8,654 nucleotides of DNA from Phytohabitans sp036906915 (GCF_036906915.1 NZ_JBAKHX010000151.1:1-8654), one strand, 5' to 3'. Counted from the first letter of the stretch, positions 1-6,009 are shown. A program made the numbers and translations. The notes: generated by a model from the letters alone, not told the origin.

Positions 1-2361
1 GACGGCGCGCTGGCCGCGCCCGGCGCCGCTGGCGAACCGTGGGAGGGCTGGCACGCGGCGCCCGCGGCCGCCGGCGAGCCGGCGGGGCCGCTGCGCATCG
101 GCGCGGTGCGGATCGCGGGCGCGCCGCCGGTGCCGGCACTGGTGCCGCTGCTGGACCACGGGCACCTCGCGCTCACCGGCGACCACACCGACGGCATCGT
201 CAGCACCGTGCTGCTGCGCGCGCTCGGCCGCACCCGGCCCGGGCAGGTGCGGCTGACCGGGTACGACCCGGAGCGGCTGGGCGGAGGGTTGGCGGGGTTC
301 GCGCCGCTTGCGCCCGCGGGGCTGCTGACGTTCGTCGGGCCGGGCGGGCTGACCGGGCTGCTGGACGACCTCGTAGAGCACATCCGGCGGATCAACGAGA
401 ACGTGCTCGCCGGAGACTTCGGCTCGCTGCGCGAGATGGCGGCGGCTCACCCCGGCAGGCGGCCGGAGCCGTGGCGGGTGGCCGTGCTGTTGGGCGGCGA
501 CGAACTTTCGCGTCACGAACGGGCTCAGCTCGACCGGATCCTGCGCGCCGGTGCGGCATGCGGGGTCCACCTGATCGTGCACGGTATCCCCATGCCCTCC
601 CACCCCTCGGTGGTGACCGTCTCCTCCGAGGGCTCGGTGTCTGGATGGGGTTCGCTGCCGGTGCGCTTCGACCCGCCGCCGCCCGCCGAGCTGGTCACCG
701 CGACGTGCCGGCGGCTCGCCGAGCGGTACGCCACCGGACCCACTCCGGCGTCCTTCCCCGACCTGCTGCCCGGCGACATCTGGACGGAGAACTCCGCGGC
801 CGGCCTGACCGCGCCCGTCGGTGACAGCCCCGAGGGGCGACCGGTCAACGTCACGCTCTCCGACTACCCGCCCCACGCGCTGATCGCCGGCCCGTCCGGC
901 ACCGGCAAGACCAACCTGATCTACGCGTGGATGGGGGCGCTCGCCGCCCGGTACGACCCCGACGAGCTGGAGTTCTACCTGCTCGACTTCAAGGAGGGCG
1001 TGTCGTTCGCGCGGTTCGCGCCGGGACAGCGCGACCCGAGCTGGCTGCCGCACGTGCGGCTCGTCGGCGTCAACGTCAACACCGACCGGGAGTTCGGGCT
1101 CGCGCTGCTGCGCTTCCTCGGCCGCGAGCTGCGACGCCGGGCGGACGCCGCCAAGCGGTACGAGGTGACCAAGCTCGCCGAGCTGCGCGCCGAAGACCCC
1201 GAGGGCCGCTGGCCGCGGGTCGTCGCGGTGATCGACGAGTTCCAGGTGCTGCTCGCCGGCCGTGACGCGCTCGCCCAGGAGGCGGCCAACCTGCTCGAAG
1301 ACCTCGCCCGGCGCGGGCGGTCGCAGGGCATCCACCTGATCCTCGCCTCACAGGACGTGTCCGGCATCGAGGCGCTGTGGGGGCGGCCGGCGCTGGTCGC
1401 CCAGTTCACGCTGCGCATCGCGCTGCCCAAGGCACGCCGCATCCTCGCCGAGACCAACCCGGCGGCCGAAAACCTGCCCCGCCACCACGCGGTGGTGAAC
1501 GCCGACTCGGGCGCCCTCGACGCCAACCAGATCGTCCGCATACCGGCCGCGGGAGACCGGCGGGTGTGGGGCGAGCTGCAGAACCGCCTGTGGCGCGAAC
1601 GCCCGGTGTCGCTCGGCCCCCCGCGGCTCTTCGACGGCGACGCGGTCCCCCGCTTGACCGACGCTCCCGTGCCCTCCGATGGCGCTCCAGTGGCTTTGTT
1701 GGGTGAGGCGATCGACGTGCAGGCGCACGCCGCGCGGCTGCCGCTGCCCCGCAGCCCGGGACGCAACCTCGCCGTCATCGGCACCCAGGTCGACGAGGCG
1801 TGCGCGGTGCTCGGCGCGGCCGCCTGGTCCCTCGCGCGGCAGCACGCACCCGGCACCGCGCGATTCTCGGTCGCCTGTCTCGACGCCGACGCCGCCGCCA
1901 CCGCGCAGTGGCTGCGCGAGGTGCTGCCCGACGACACCGGCTGGTACGACGAGGAGGATCTCGCCGAGGCGCTTCCCACTTGGCAGCCCGACCCGGCGCT
2001 CCCCCACTACGTCGTGCTCTTCGCCGCCGACGCCGCCGCGACCCGGCTCAGCGCCAAGACACCAGGCGGCTCCGGCCACGACCACCTGCGCCGGCTGCTC
2101 AACACCGGCCCCGAGCGGCGCACACATGTGCTCGGCTGGTGGCGCGGCGTCGCCCGCCTCCGCGACACCCTCGGCGGCCCCGGGTCGCGCACCGACTCCA
2201 TCGGCGCGTGGGTGGCCCTCGACGTGCAGGGCACCGACCTCACCGGCTTCCACCCCGGCCAGGGCGGCCCTGTCTGGTACCCCCGACCGTGGCGGGCGCT
2301 CTATTTCGACCGGGCCCGGCACCGCACCCCGGAGGTCATCATCCCGTACGGACTGTCCTAA
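1..2361 (+). CDS. FtsK/SpoIIIE-family P-loop ATPase with three ATPase-like modules, 5'-partial
   Basis: The frame is open from base 1, so the true start lies upstream; 786 codons are visible. The GTG at 106 is internal in my reading. The middle module has a clear Walker A, GPSGTGKT (889-912), a strand reading LLDFKEGVSF, a Walker B, VVAVIDEF (1219-1242), and a sensor-like segment GIHLILASQD from about 1330. These are hallmarks of the FtsK/SpoIIIE/EccC family of hexameric motors that move DNA or secreted proteins; DFKEG resembles the DFKGG of type VII EccC/EssC proteins. A module before it (about 160-600) and one after it (about 1760-2170) repeat the fold pattern but lack a proper P-loop. No membrane segment is visible in this part. 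The next gene follows after 17 bases and probably shares the transcript. No WxG100 or other type VII genes are seen, so neither secretion nor DNA transport can be assigned. Family assignment is confident; the function is unknown. Confidence 0.9.
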   Translation, partial: DGALAAPGAAGEPWEGWHAAPAAAGEPAGPLRIGAVRIAGAPPVPALVPLLDHGHLALTGDHTDGIVSTVLLRALGRTRPGQVRLTGYDPERLGGGLAGFAPLAPAGLLTFVGPGGLTGLLDDLVEHIRRINENVLAGDFGSLREMAAAHPGRRPEPWRVAVLLGGDELSRHERAQLDRILRAGAACGVHLIVHGIPMPSHPSVVTVSSEGSVSGWGSLPVRFDPPPPAELVTATCRRLAERYATGPTPASFPDLLPGDIWTENSAAGLTAPVGDSPEGRPVNVTLSDYPPHALIAGPSGTGKTNLIYAWMGALAARYDPDELEFYLLDFKEGVSFARFAPGQRDPSWLPHVRLVGVNVNTDREFGLALLRFLGRELRRRADAAKRYEVTKLAELRAEDPEGRWPRVVAVIDEFQVLLAGRDALAQEAANLLEDLARRGRSQGIHLILASQDVSGIEALWGRPALVAQFTLRIALPKARRILAETNPAAENLPRHHAVVNADSGALDANQIVRIPAAGDRRVWGELQNRLWRERPVSLGPPRLFDGDAVPRLTDAPVPSDGAPVALLGEAIDVQAHAARLPLPRSPGRNLAVIGTQVDEACAVLGAAAWSLARQHAPGTARFSVACLDADAAATAQWLREVLPDDTGWYDEEDLAEALPTWQPDPALPHYVVLFAADAAATRLSAKTPGGSGHDHLRRLLNTGPERRTHVLGWWRGVARLRDTLGGPGSRTDSIGAWVALDVQGTDLTGFHPGQGGPVWYPRPWRALYFDRARHRTPEVIIPYGLS

Positions 2362-2378
2362 GTGGGCTGTGAATTCCA

Positions 2379-3029
2379 ATGAGCTATGAAGACGCGATGG
2401 CGCGCCTCGCCAGCCGGTACGCCAGCGTCGACGCCCGCCGGGCCGAGGCCGACGAATGGCACGAACGGCAGGTGGCCGCCGCGGCGCGCGCCGAACGCGA
2501 GGCCGGAGCCGCCCTGGCCGCCGCCGAGACCGAACTGGCCGCCGCCCGCGCCCTCGTCGAGCGCATCGACCACGAGGCCGAGGATCTGTGGGGCCGCACC
2601 GTACGCCGCCTGGGCACCGCCGCGAGCCGCCACGGCGGCGTGCCCTCGCCGGTGACCCTGGCGACCGGCGAGTCGTACAACCCGGACCAGCTCCTCGAAG
2701 GCACCCGCGACCTGCTCGACAAGGAGTGGCGTCCCGGCAAGATGCCCGCATCCGCGTACCCGCTGCTGATGCTGTGGAGCGCCCTCGGCGCGGCGGTCGC
2801 TTTCGGGCTGCGGGAGGCGGCCCGGTGGGCCGGCCGTGAGTACGGCGGCGACTTGGCGGTGGGCCTGCCGGTGCTCGCCCTCGTCGTCACCATCCTCGGC
2901 CCCTTGGCAGGCCTGTGGCCGGCCAAGGTCGTAGCCGACCACCGCCACGTCACGCTGGACCCGGCCACCTTCGCCGTGGTGGTAGCCACCGGCCTGGCCA
3001 CCCTGACCGCGCTGCTGCTGATCTGGTAG
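2379..3029 (+). CDS. Coiled-coil membrane protein of unknown function, probable partner of the upstream FtsK-like ATPase
   Basis: A 216-residue protein whose family I do not recognise. Residues about 15-70 are rich in Ala, Glu and Arg with few helix breakers and look like a long helix or coiled coil. A short polar linker with a SYNPDQLLEGTRDLLDKEW segment follows (about 95-117). Three hydrophobic stretches are plausible membrane helices: about 124-145 (starting YPLLMLWSALG), 160-182 (VGLPVLALVVTILGPLAGLW), and 195-216 (ending LTALLLIW at the C-terminus). There is no signal peptide. The start at 2379 lies 17 bases after the ATPase stop, with only a weak AAGTGGG upstream, which suggests translational coupling. 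Its position suggests that it anchors or regulates the ATPase at the membrane, since that protein shows no membrane segment in the visible part; this is inference. It ends 14 bases from the stop of the convergent oxygenase gene. Confidence 0.8.
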   Translation: MSYEDAMARLASRYASVDARRAEADEWHERQVAAAARAEREAGAALAAAETELAAARALVERIDHEAEDLWGRTVRRLGTAASRHGGVPSPVTLATGESYNPDQLLEGTRDLLDKEWRPGKMPASAYPLLMLWSALGAAVAFGLREAARWAGREYGGDLAVGLPVLALVVTILGPLAGLWPAKVVADHRHVTLDPATFAVVVATGLATLTALLLIW

Positions 3030-3043
3030 GCCCGCGCGCGGGG

Positions 3044-4288
3044 CTACGCGGGGGTCAGGATGGACTCGCGTAGGAGGCGGCGGGCCAGGAGCAGGCGGTC
3101 TTCGTCGGCTTCGAGGCCGGGCAGGTCGCCGACGCGGGAGACGCCGCCGGACAGCAGCGCTCGCACCGCGATCGCGCACTCGCCGGGCAGGCTCAGCGTG
3201 CGGTCGAAGACCCGCAGCGCCACCCGGTCGGTGCCCTCCGGGACGAGCTGCCAGCGCAGCCCCGGCCGGGGTGCGACGCGGGTGTCGAGGCCGAGGGCAT
3301 CGATCGTCGCGGCCTGGCGCAGCGGCCGGATCGGGGCGGGGCGGGCAGCTGGCCAGGCGCGGGCGCGGAGCAGGTCGGCGACCGCGGCGGGCGCGGCGGT
3401 GTCCAGCCAGTCGCGCAGCGCCTTCACGGTCTCGGTCAGCTCGGGCGCGATCTGGTCGGCGTCGGCCACGTCGAGGCCGAAGGGCAGGCCACCGCGCAGC
3501 GCCGGCTCGTCGGCCGCCATCGCCAGCAGGGCCTCCACAATGGAGTACCGGGTCAGCGCGCGCACACCCACCGTCAGGTGCAGCGAGCGGACGCCCTCCG
3601 CCGAGGCGCTGTGCAGCCAGCCGCGCGGCAGGTAGAGGGCGTCGCCGGGTGACAGCACGGCGTCGAGGACGGGCGGGCCCTCGGCTACGGCGGCCACCTC
3701 GTCGGCGTGACCGCCCCACGGCTGGCGTTCGAGTGGATCGTGGACCACCGGCTCGTGTACCCGCCAGTGCTTGCGCCCGTCGACCTGCAGCACGAAGACG
3801 TCGTGGGTGTCGTAGTGGGTGGCGAAGCCCTGGTTGCCGGACGGGGTCAGGTACGCGTTGACCTGTAGCGGCTGCCCGAGCTGGTCACCCAGGTCGTTGG
3901 CGAAGTCGATCAGTGGCGGCCACATCCGGTGCAGGCCTTGGAGCACCAGGGTGGCGCCGTCGGCGTACAGGGCGAGGATGCGCTCGTCGAGCACCTGGTC
4001 GCCGATCTCCGCGCCGGCGCCGCCGCTGCCCGTGTACCGGCCGGGCGCCACGACGTGGCCGTCCTTGGCCACCCGCAGGAACGGGGTGCGCAGGCCGCGC
4101 CGGCTCAACAGCTCGTCGACGTCGTCGGGGCTGAGCAGGTCGGTGAAACCGCTCCCGCCAAGCTCGGCGGCGCGGGACAGCAGGGGCATCCGTCCCCAGT
4201 GGACGGCCGCGAACCTCGTCGCTGGCAGGGCCACGCAGCGGGCGAGGGCCGGACGGGTCCCGCCGCCCGGCCCTCGGAAACCGGTCAT
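3044..4288 (-). CDS. Cupin_4/JmjC-domain Fe(II)/2-oxoglutarate-dependent oxygenase, candidate peptide hydroxylase
   Basis: A 414-residue protein resembling the ROX/YcfD/MINA53 group of JmjC protein hydroxylases (Cupin_4), which hydroxylate ribosomal proteins or other polypeptides using Fe(II), O2 and 2-oxoglutarate. The iron triad is visible: HYD in ATHYDTHDVFVLQVDG (His158, Asp160) and His226 in PGDALYLPRGWLHSA. GRKHWRVHEP (171-180) matches the usual strand after HxD. The N-terminal HWGRMPLL (about 30-37) is also typical. Residues about 345-414 look like the small C-terminal winged-helix-type domain of this family. The ATG at 4288 is 13 bases after the stop of the repeat-peptide gene, with no good ribosome site of its own, so translation is probably coupled to the peptide. 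An upstream in-frame extension to 4567 was rejected because it overlays the peptide gene in another frame and is Arg/Pro-rich. Substrate is unproven; the adjacent Asp-rich peptide is the obvious candidate, a ribosomal protein the alternative. Confidence 0.88.
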   Translation of the reverse strand: MTGFRGPGGGTRPALARCVALPATRFAAVHWGRMPLLSRAAELGGSGFTDLLSPDDVDELLSRRGLRTPFLRVAKDGHVVAPGRYTGSGGAGAEIGDQVLDERILALYADGATLVLQGLHRMWPPLIDFANDLGDQLGQPLQVNAYLTPSGNQGFATHYDTHDVFVLQVDGRKHWRVHEPVVHDPLERQPWGGHADEVAAVAEGPPVLDAVLSPGDALYLPRGWLHSASAEGVRSLHLTVGVRALTRYSIVEALLAMAADEPALRGGLPFGLDVADADQIAPELTETVKALRDWLDTAAPAAVADLLRARAWPAARPAPIRPLRQAATIDALGLDTRVAPRPGLRWQLVPEGTDRVALRVFDRTLSLPGECAIAVRALLSGGVSRVGDLPGLEADEDRLLLARRLLRESILTPA

Positions 4289-4301
4289 CAGTACCCAATC
4301 A

Positions 4302-4580
4302 TCAGTATTCGGAAGCGCTGCCGTCGGCGCCGCCGTCACGCCCGGCGGGGTTTGCCCCGCCGTCCGCCGGCCCTTCGCCTGACCCGGGCGAGCCGGCGCC
4401 GCCGTCCGCGCCACCGTCCACGCCCGCCGGATCGGCTCCCCCGTCGGCCGGCCCTTCCGGCGAACCCGCGCCGCCGTCGGCCCCACCGTCCTCGCTCGCG
4501 GGGTCCAGGCCGCCGTCCGCCGGCCCTTCCTCGCCCAGCCCTGTGCCGCTGGTGCGGATGTCGTCATCGTCGAGTCTCAT
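4302..4580 (-). CDS. Asp/Gly-rich triple-repeat peptide, candidate substrate or precursor of the JmjC oxygenase
   Basis: A 92-residue peptide starting MRLDDDDIRTSGTGLGE and ending SASEY. Residues 18-41, 42-65 and 69-92 are three 24-residue copies of EGPADGG-x-(D/N)-PA-x-x-DGGADG. Composition is extreme: 29 Gly, 15 Asp, 6 Glu, only 3 Arg, no Lys, Cys, His, Phe or Trp, and one Tyr at the C-terminus. It has no signal peptide or membrane segment. The ATG at 4580 is fixed by a near-perfect ribosome site (GAGGAGG, 6-base spacing); a start further upstream would pass through that site. Repeats 1 and 2 differ in 13 of 24 codons and 10 of those changes are silent, which shows that this frame is translated and selected. 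The JmjC oxygenase gene follows 13 bases downstream. I infer a leader (about 1-17) plus repeated cores that may be Asp-hydroxylated. An alternative is an acidic metal-binding or disordered protein. I do not recognise a named family. Confidence 0.8.
   Translation of the reverse strand: MRLDDDDIRTSGTGLGEEGPADGGLDPASEDGGADGGAGSPEGPADGGADPAGVDGGADGGAGSPGSGEGPADGGANPAGRDGGADGSASEY
4305..4529 (-). repeat. Three in-frame 72-base coding repeats (24 residues each) within the peptide gene
   Basis: Copies lie at 4458-4529, 4386-4457 and 4305-4376, with a 9-base insert (Gly-Ser-Gly) at 4377-4385 between copies 2 and 3. All copies begin GAAGGGCCGGC. Copies 1 and 2 differ mostly at third codon positions. 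Copy 3 has Asn in place of the second Asp and diverges over its last five residues. Confidence 0.92.
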
Positions 4581-4586
4581 GGGGTG

Positions 4587-4593
4587 CCTCCTC
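4587..4593 (-). promoter_or_regulatory. Strong Shine-Dalgarno for the repeat peptide
   Basis: On the - strand GAGGAGG ends six bases before the ATG at 4580. It is the strongest ribosome site on this strand of the window. It decides the peptide start and contrasts with the absence of a good site before the following oxygenase gene, as expected if the peptide is made in excess over its enzyme. Confidence 0.85.
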
Positions 4594-4647
4594 AGGTGTC
4601 GACCTTGCGGCAACCCTGTACCCGAAGACGAGTTCAGCAAACCACGC

Positions 4648-4692
4648 AAAAGGGGCGCGGCGTGGGGGCTGGGCAGTCCTCCACGCCGCGCC
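4648..4692 (-). terminator. Probable intrinsic terminator downstream of lacI
   Basis: A perfect 12-bp inverted repeat, GGCGCGGCGTGG (4654-4665) and CCACGCCGCGCC (4681-4692), encloses a 15-base loop. Read on the - strand it is followed by CC and then TTTT (4651-4648). It lies about 100 bases past the lacI stop and about 70 bases before the peptide start. No T-run is present on the + side, so it acts in the lacI direction. The bases 4693-4794 between it and lacI show no gene. Between it and the peptide gene I see no convincing -35/-10 pair. Confidence 0.65.
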
Positions 4693-4794
4693 GGTCAAGG
4701 TCCCACGTAGGTCCTTACCAGCTTCGATGGAAGCGTTCCCAAGTATCGATGTCTTGCCAGCCGGCAGTCAATGCGTTCCGGAAAATCGCCGAAA

Positions 4795-5817
4795 TTACCG
4801 GTCGACGAGCGGCGCGGTGCTGTCGCGGATGACCAGGTCGGTCGCCAACTCGACACGCGGCGTCTCGACCGGCTCGCCCTGCGCCAGTCGCAGGACGGTG
4901 CGGGCGGCGAGCAGCCCCATCTCGGTGAGCGGCTGCCGCACGGTCGTGAGCGGCGGCGACGACCAGCGCGCCTCGGGCAGGTCGTCGAACCCGATCACGC
5001 TCACGTCGTCGGGCACCCGCAGGCCCGCCTGGCGCACCGCCTCGTACGCACCGAACGCCATCTGGTCGCTGGACGCGAAGATGGCCGTCGGCCGCTCCTC
5101 AAGGGCCAGCAGCGCGCGGGCACCCTCCAGGCCGGACTCGTGGTAGAAGTCGCCCGGCCGGATCAGCTCGTCGGCGAGCGGAAGGCCCGCGGCCTCCAGC
5201 GCGGCCCGGTACCCGTCGAGGCGGGCGCGGCTGCACAGCATCGACGGGCTGCCGGCGATGAATCCGATCCGCCGGTGCCCCAGCGAGATCAGGTGCTCGG
5301 TGGCGCGCAGGCCGCCGGTCCAGTTGGTGGCACCGATCGTCGGGATGTCGAGCGTCGGCACGCCGGCCGGGTCGACGAGCACCATCGGCACGTTGAGGCG
5401 GCGCAGCTCGGCGTGCACCGGTGGGGCGAGGTCGCTGGCGACCAGCACGACGCCGTCGGTGGCACGGGTGCGCAGGTTTTGCAGCCACTGGCGGGTGGAG
5501 GCGGTGCGCCGGTGGATCGCGGACACCACGGTGCCGACGCCGGCGGCGTGCGCCACGTCTTCGACACCGCGGATGATCTCAACGGCCCACGGGCTGTCGA
5601 GGTCGTTGAAGACCAGGTCGATCAGGCTGGCGCTGACCCGTGGCCGCGCGGCGCGCCGCCGGTACCCATGCCGCCGCAGCAGCTCCTCGACCCGCTCGCG
5701 GGTCTGCGGCGCCACGTCCGAGCGGCCATTGAGAACCCGGGACACGGTCGGCACCGACACGCCGGCCTCGCGGGCGATGGCCGTGATCGTGATTCTGCGA
5801 CCTTCGTCGACCGTCAC
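4795..5817 (-). CDS. LacI-family transcriptional repressor of the adjacent xylanase operon
   Basis: A 340-residue protein, the normal length for LacI/GalR regulators. Residues about 8-30 form the N-terminal helix-turn-helix, ITAIAREAGVSVPTVSRVLN, followed by the RSDVAPQTRERVEELLRRHGY hinge region. The rest is a periplasmic-binding-protein-like sugar-sensing domain, with the typical IFASSDQMAFGAYEAVRQAGLRVP-type segment and VIGFDDLPEARWSSPPLTTVRQP. I chose the GTG at 5817 because GAAGGAG lies five bases upstream and it gives the family length; the frame continues 40 codons further up, but that stretch crosses the promoter region and is not LacI-like. It is divergent from the GH10/GH43 operon, so it is expected to repress that operon until a xylan-derived sugar (probably xylobiose or xylose) binds. 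A palindrome upstream of its own start suggests autoregulation. The inducer is an inference. Confidence 0.93.
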   Translation of the reverse strand: MTVDEGRRITITAIAREAGVSVPTVSRVLNGRSDVAPQTRERVEELLRRHGYRRRAARPRVSASLIDLVFNDLDSPWAVEIIRGVEDVAHAAGVGTVVSAIHRRTASTRQWLQNLRTRATDGVVLVASDLAPPVHAELRRLNVPMVLVDPAGVPTLDIPTIGATNWTGGLRATEHLISLGHRRIGFIAGSPSMLCSRARLDGYRAALEAAGLPLADELIRPGDFYHESGLEGARALLALEERPTAIFASSDQMAFGAYEAVRQAGLRVPDDVSVIGFDDLPEARWSSPPLTTVRQPLTEMGLLAARTVLRLAQGEPVETPRVELATDLVIRDSTAPLVDR

Positions 5818-5822
5818 GTCAG

Positions 5823-5829
5823 CTCCTTC
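5823..5829 (-). promoter_or_regulatory. Ribosome binding site that fixes the lacI GTG start
   Basis: GAAGGAG on the - strand lies five bases before GTG at 5817. It supports the 340-residue form over the 380-residue open frame. Confidence 0.75.
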
Positions 5830-5841
5830 GTCGAAGATGAC

Positions 5842-5872
5842 AGCGTACCGACCGAAAGGCTTTCGGATCGAA
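5842..5872 (-). promoter_or_regulatory. Possible lacI promoter
   Basis: On the - strand TTCGAT (5872-5867) and TACGCT (5847-5842) are 19 bases apart, and the 15-bp palindrome at 5852-5866 fills the spacer. The hexamers are weak and the spacing is long, so this is tentative. The layout would suit autorepression. Confidence 0.3.
5852..5866. promoter_or_regulatory. Candidate LacI-family operator, perfect 15-bp palindrome
   Basis: CCGAAAGGCTTTCGG is symmetric around one central base, 35 bases upstream of the lacI GTG and about 48 bases upstream of the xylanase -35. LacI-family regulators bind short palindromes of this size. A half-site copy, CCGAAAG, recurs at 5995-6001 against the xylanase ribosome site. 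Confidence 0.5.
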
Positions 5873-5913
5873 CGTGCCCCGCGAGACACCCACCTTTGGC
5901 CCATCCATGGGGG

Positions 5914-5942
5914 TTGACGACCCGCTTTTGGAGCCATAGCGT
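5914..5942 (+). promoter_or_regulatory. Sigma-70-type promoter of the xylanase operon
   Basis: TTGACG (5914-5919) and TAGCGT (5937-5942) are separated by exactly 17 bases, close to the actinobacterial housekeeping consensus. Transcription would begin near 5949, leaving a leader of about 60 bases. The adjacent palindrome at 5956-5971 would sit just downstream of the start, a classic repressor position. Confidence 0.6.
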
Positions 5943-5955
5943 TCCCAGCAAGTTA

Positions 5956-5971
5956 CGGAACTGTTCCGGAA
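5956..5971. promoter_or_regulatory. Candidate operator overlapping the start of the xylanase transcript
   Basis: CGGAACTGTTCCG (5956-5968) is a perfect 13-bp palindrome around a central T. Its right arm overlaps a second palindrome, TTCCGGAA (5964-5971). Placed just after the predicted transcription start, it is well located for repression by the divergent LacI protein. Confidence 0.5.
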
Positions 5972-5997
5972 GCGTGTCTTCGATGAGAACGTATCCG

Positions 5998-6003
5998 AAA
6001 GGG
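5998..6003 (+). promoter_or_regulatory. Ribosome binding site for the GH10 xylanase
   Basis: AAAGGG lies six bases before the ATG at 6010 and decides this start over an in-frame ATG at 5983. It overlaps the operator-like half site CCGAAAG. Confidence 0.65.
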
Positions 6004-6009
6004 AATTCT

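Noticed and set aside
1..2361. Assignment of the ATPase as a genuine FtsK chromosome translocase or conjugative Tra protein
   Set aside because: No FtsK gamma domain or membrane segments are visible, and the multi-module layout and the DFKEG strand look more like EccC/EssC relatives. No transfer or type VII genes are in view to settle it.
1348..2751. Long open frame on the - strand (467 codons)
   Set aside because: It is antisense to the FtsK-like gene and the next gene, Arg/Gly-rich and without recognisable motifs. Long antisense frames are expected at this GC content.
3031..3042. CCCGCGCGCGGG palindrome between the convergent stops as a bidirectional terminator
   Set aside because: It is only 12 bp with no loop and no T-run on either side, and CG-alternating strings are common in this DNA.
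4305..4529. Peptide repeats as RTX or thrombospondin-type calcium-binding repeats
   Set aside because: The unit is 24 residues rather than nine and lacks the GGxGxDxUx or DxDxDG pattern. Metal binding by the Asp residues remains possible but no known motif matches.
4289..4567. In-frame 93-residue N-terminal extension of the JmjC oxygenase
   Set aside because: It is Arg/Pro/Ala-rich shadow translation of the repeat peptide gene, whose own frame shows silent-site divergence and a strong ribosome site. The family begins near the 4288 start.
3929..5146. Long + strand open frame (405 codons) across the oxygenase, peptide and lacI
   Set aside because: It is antisense to three supported genes and has a shadow-like Arg/Pro/Ala composition.
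5818..5937. 40-residue N-terminal extension of LacI
   Set aside because: It lacks LacI similarity and would cover the palindrome and promoters. GAAGGAG plus GTG at 5817 gives the normal length.
4771..6009. Upstream extension of the xylanase frame to a 778-residue protein
   Set aside because: It runs antisense through the well-supported lacI gene and the promoter region. The xylanase has its own ribosome site and signal peptide at 6010.
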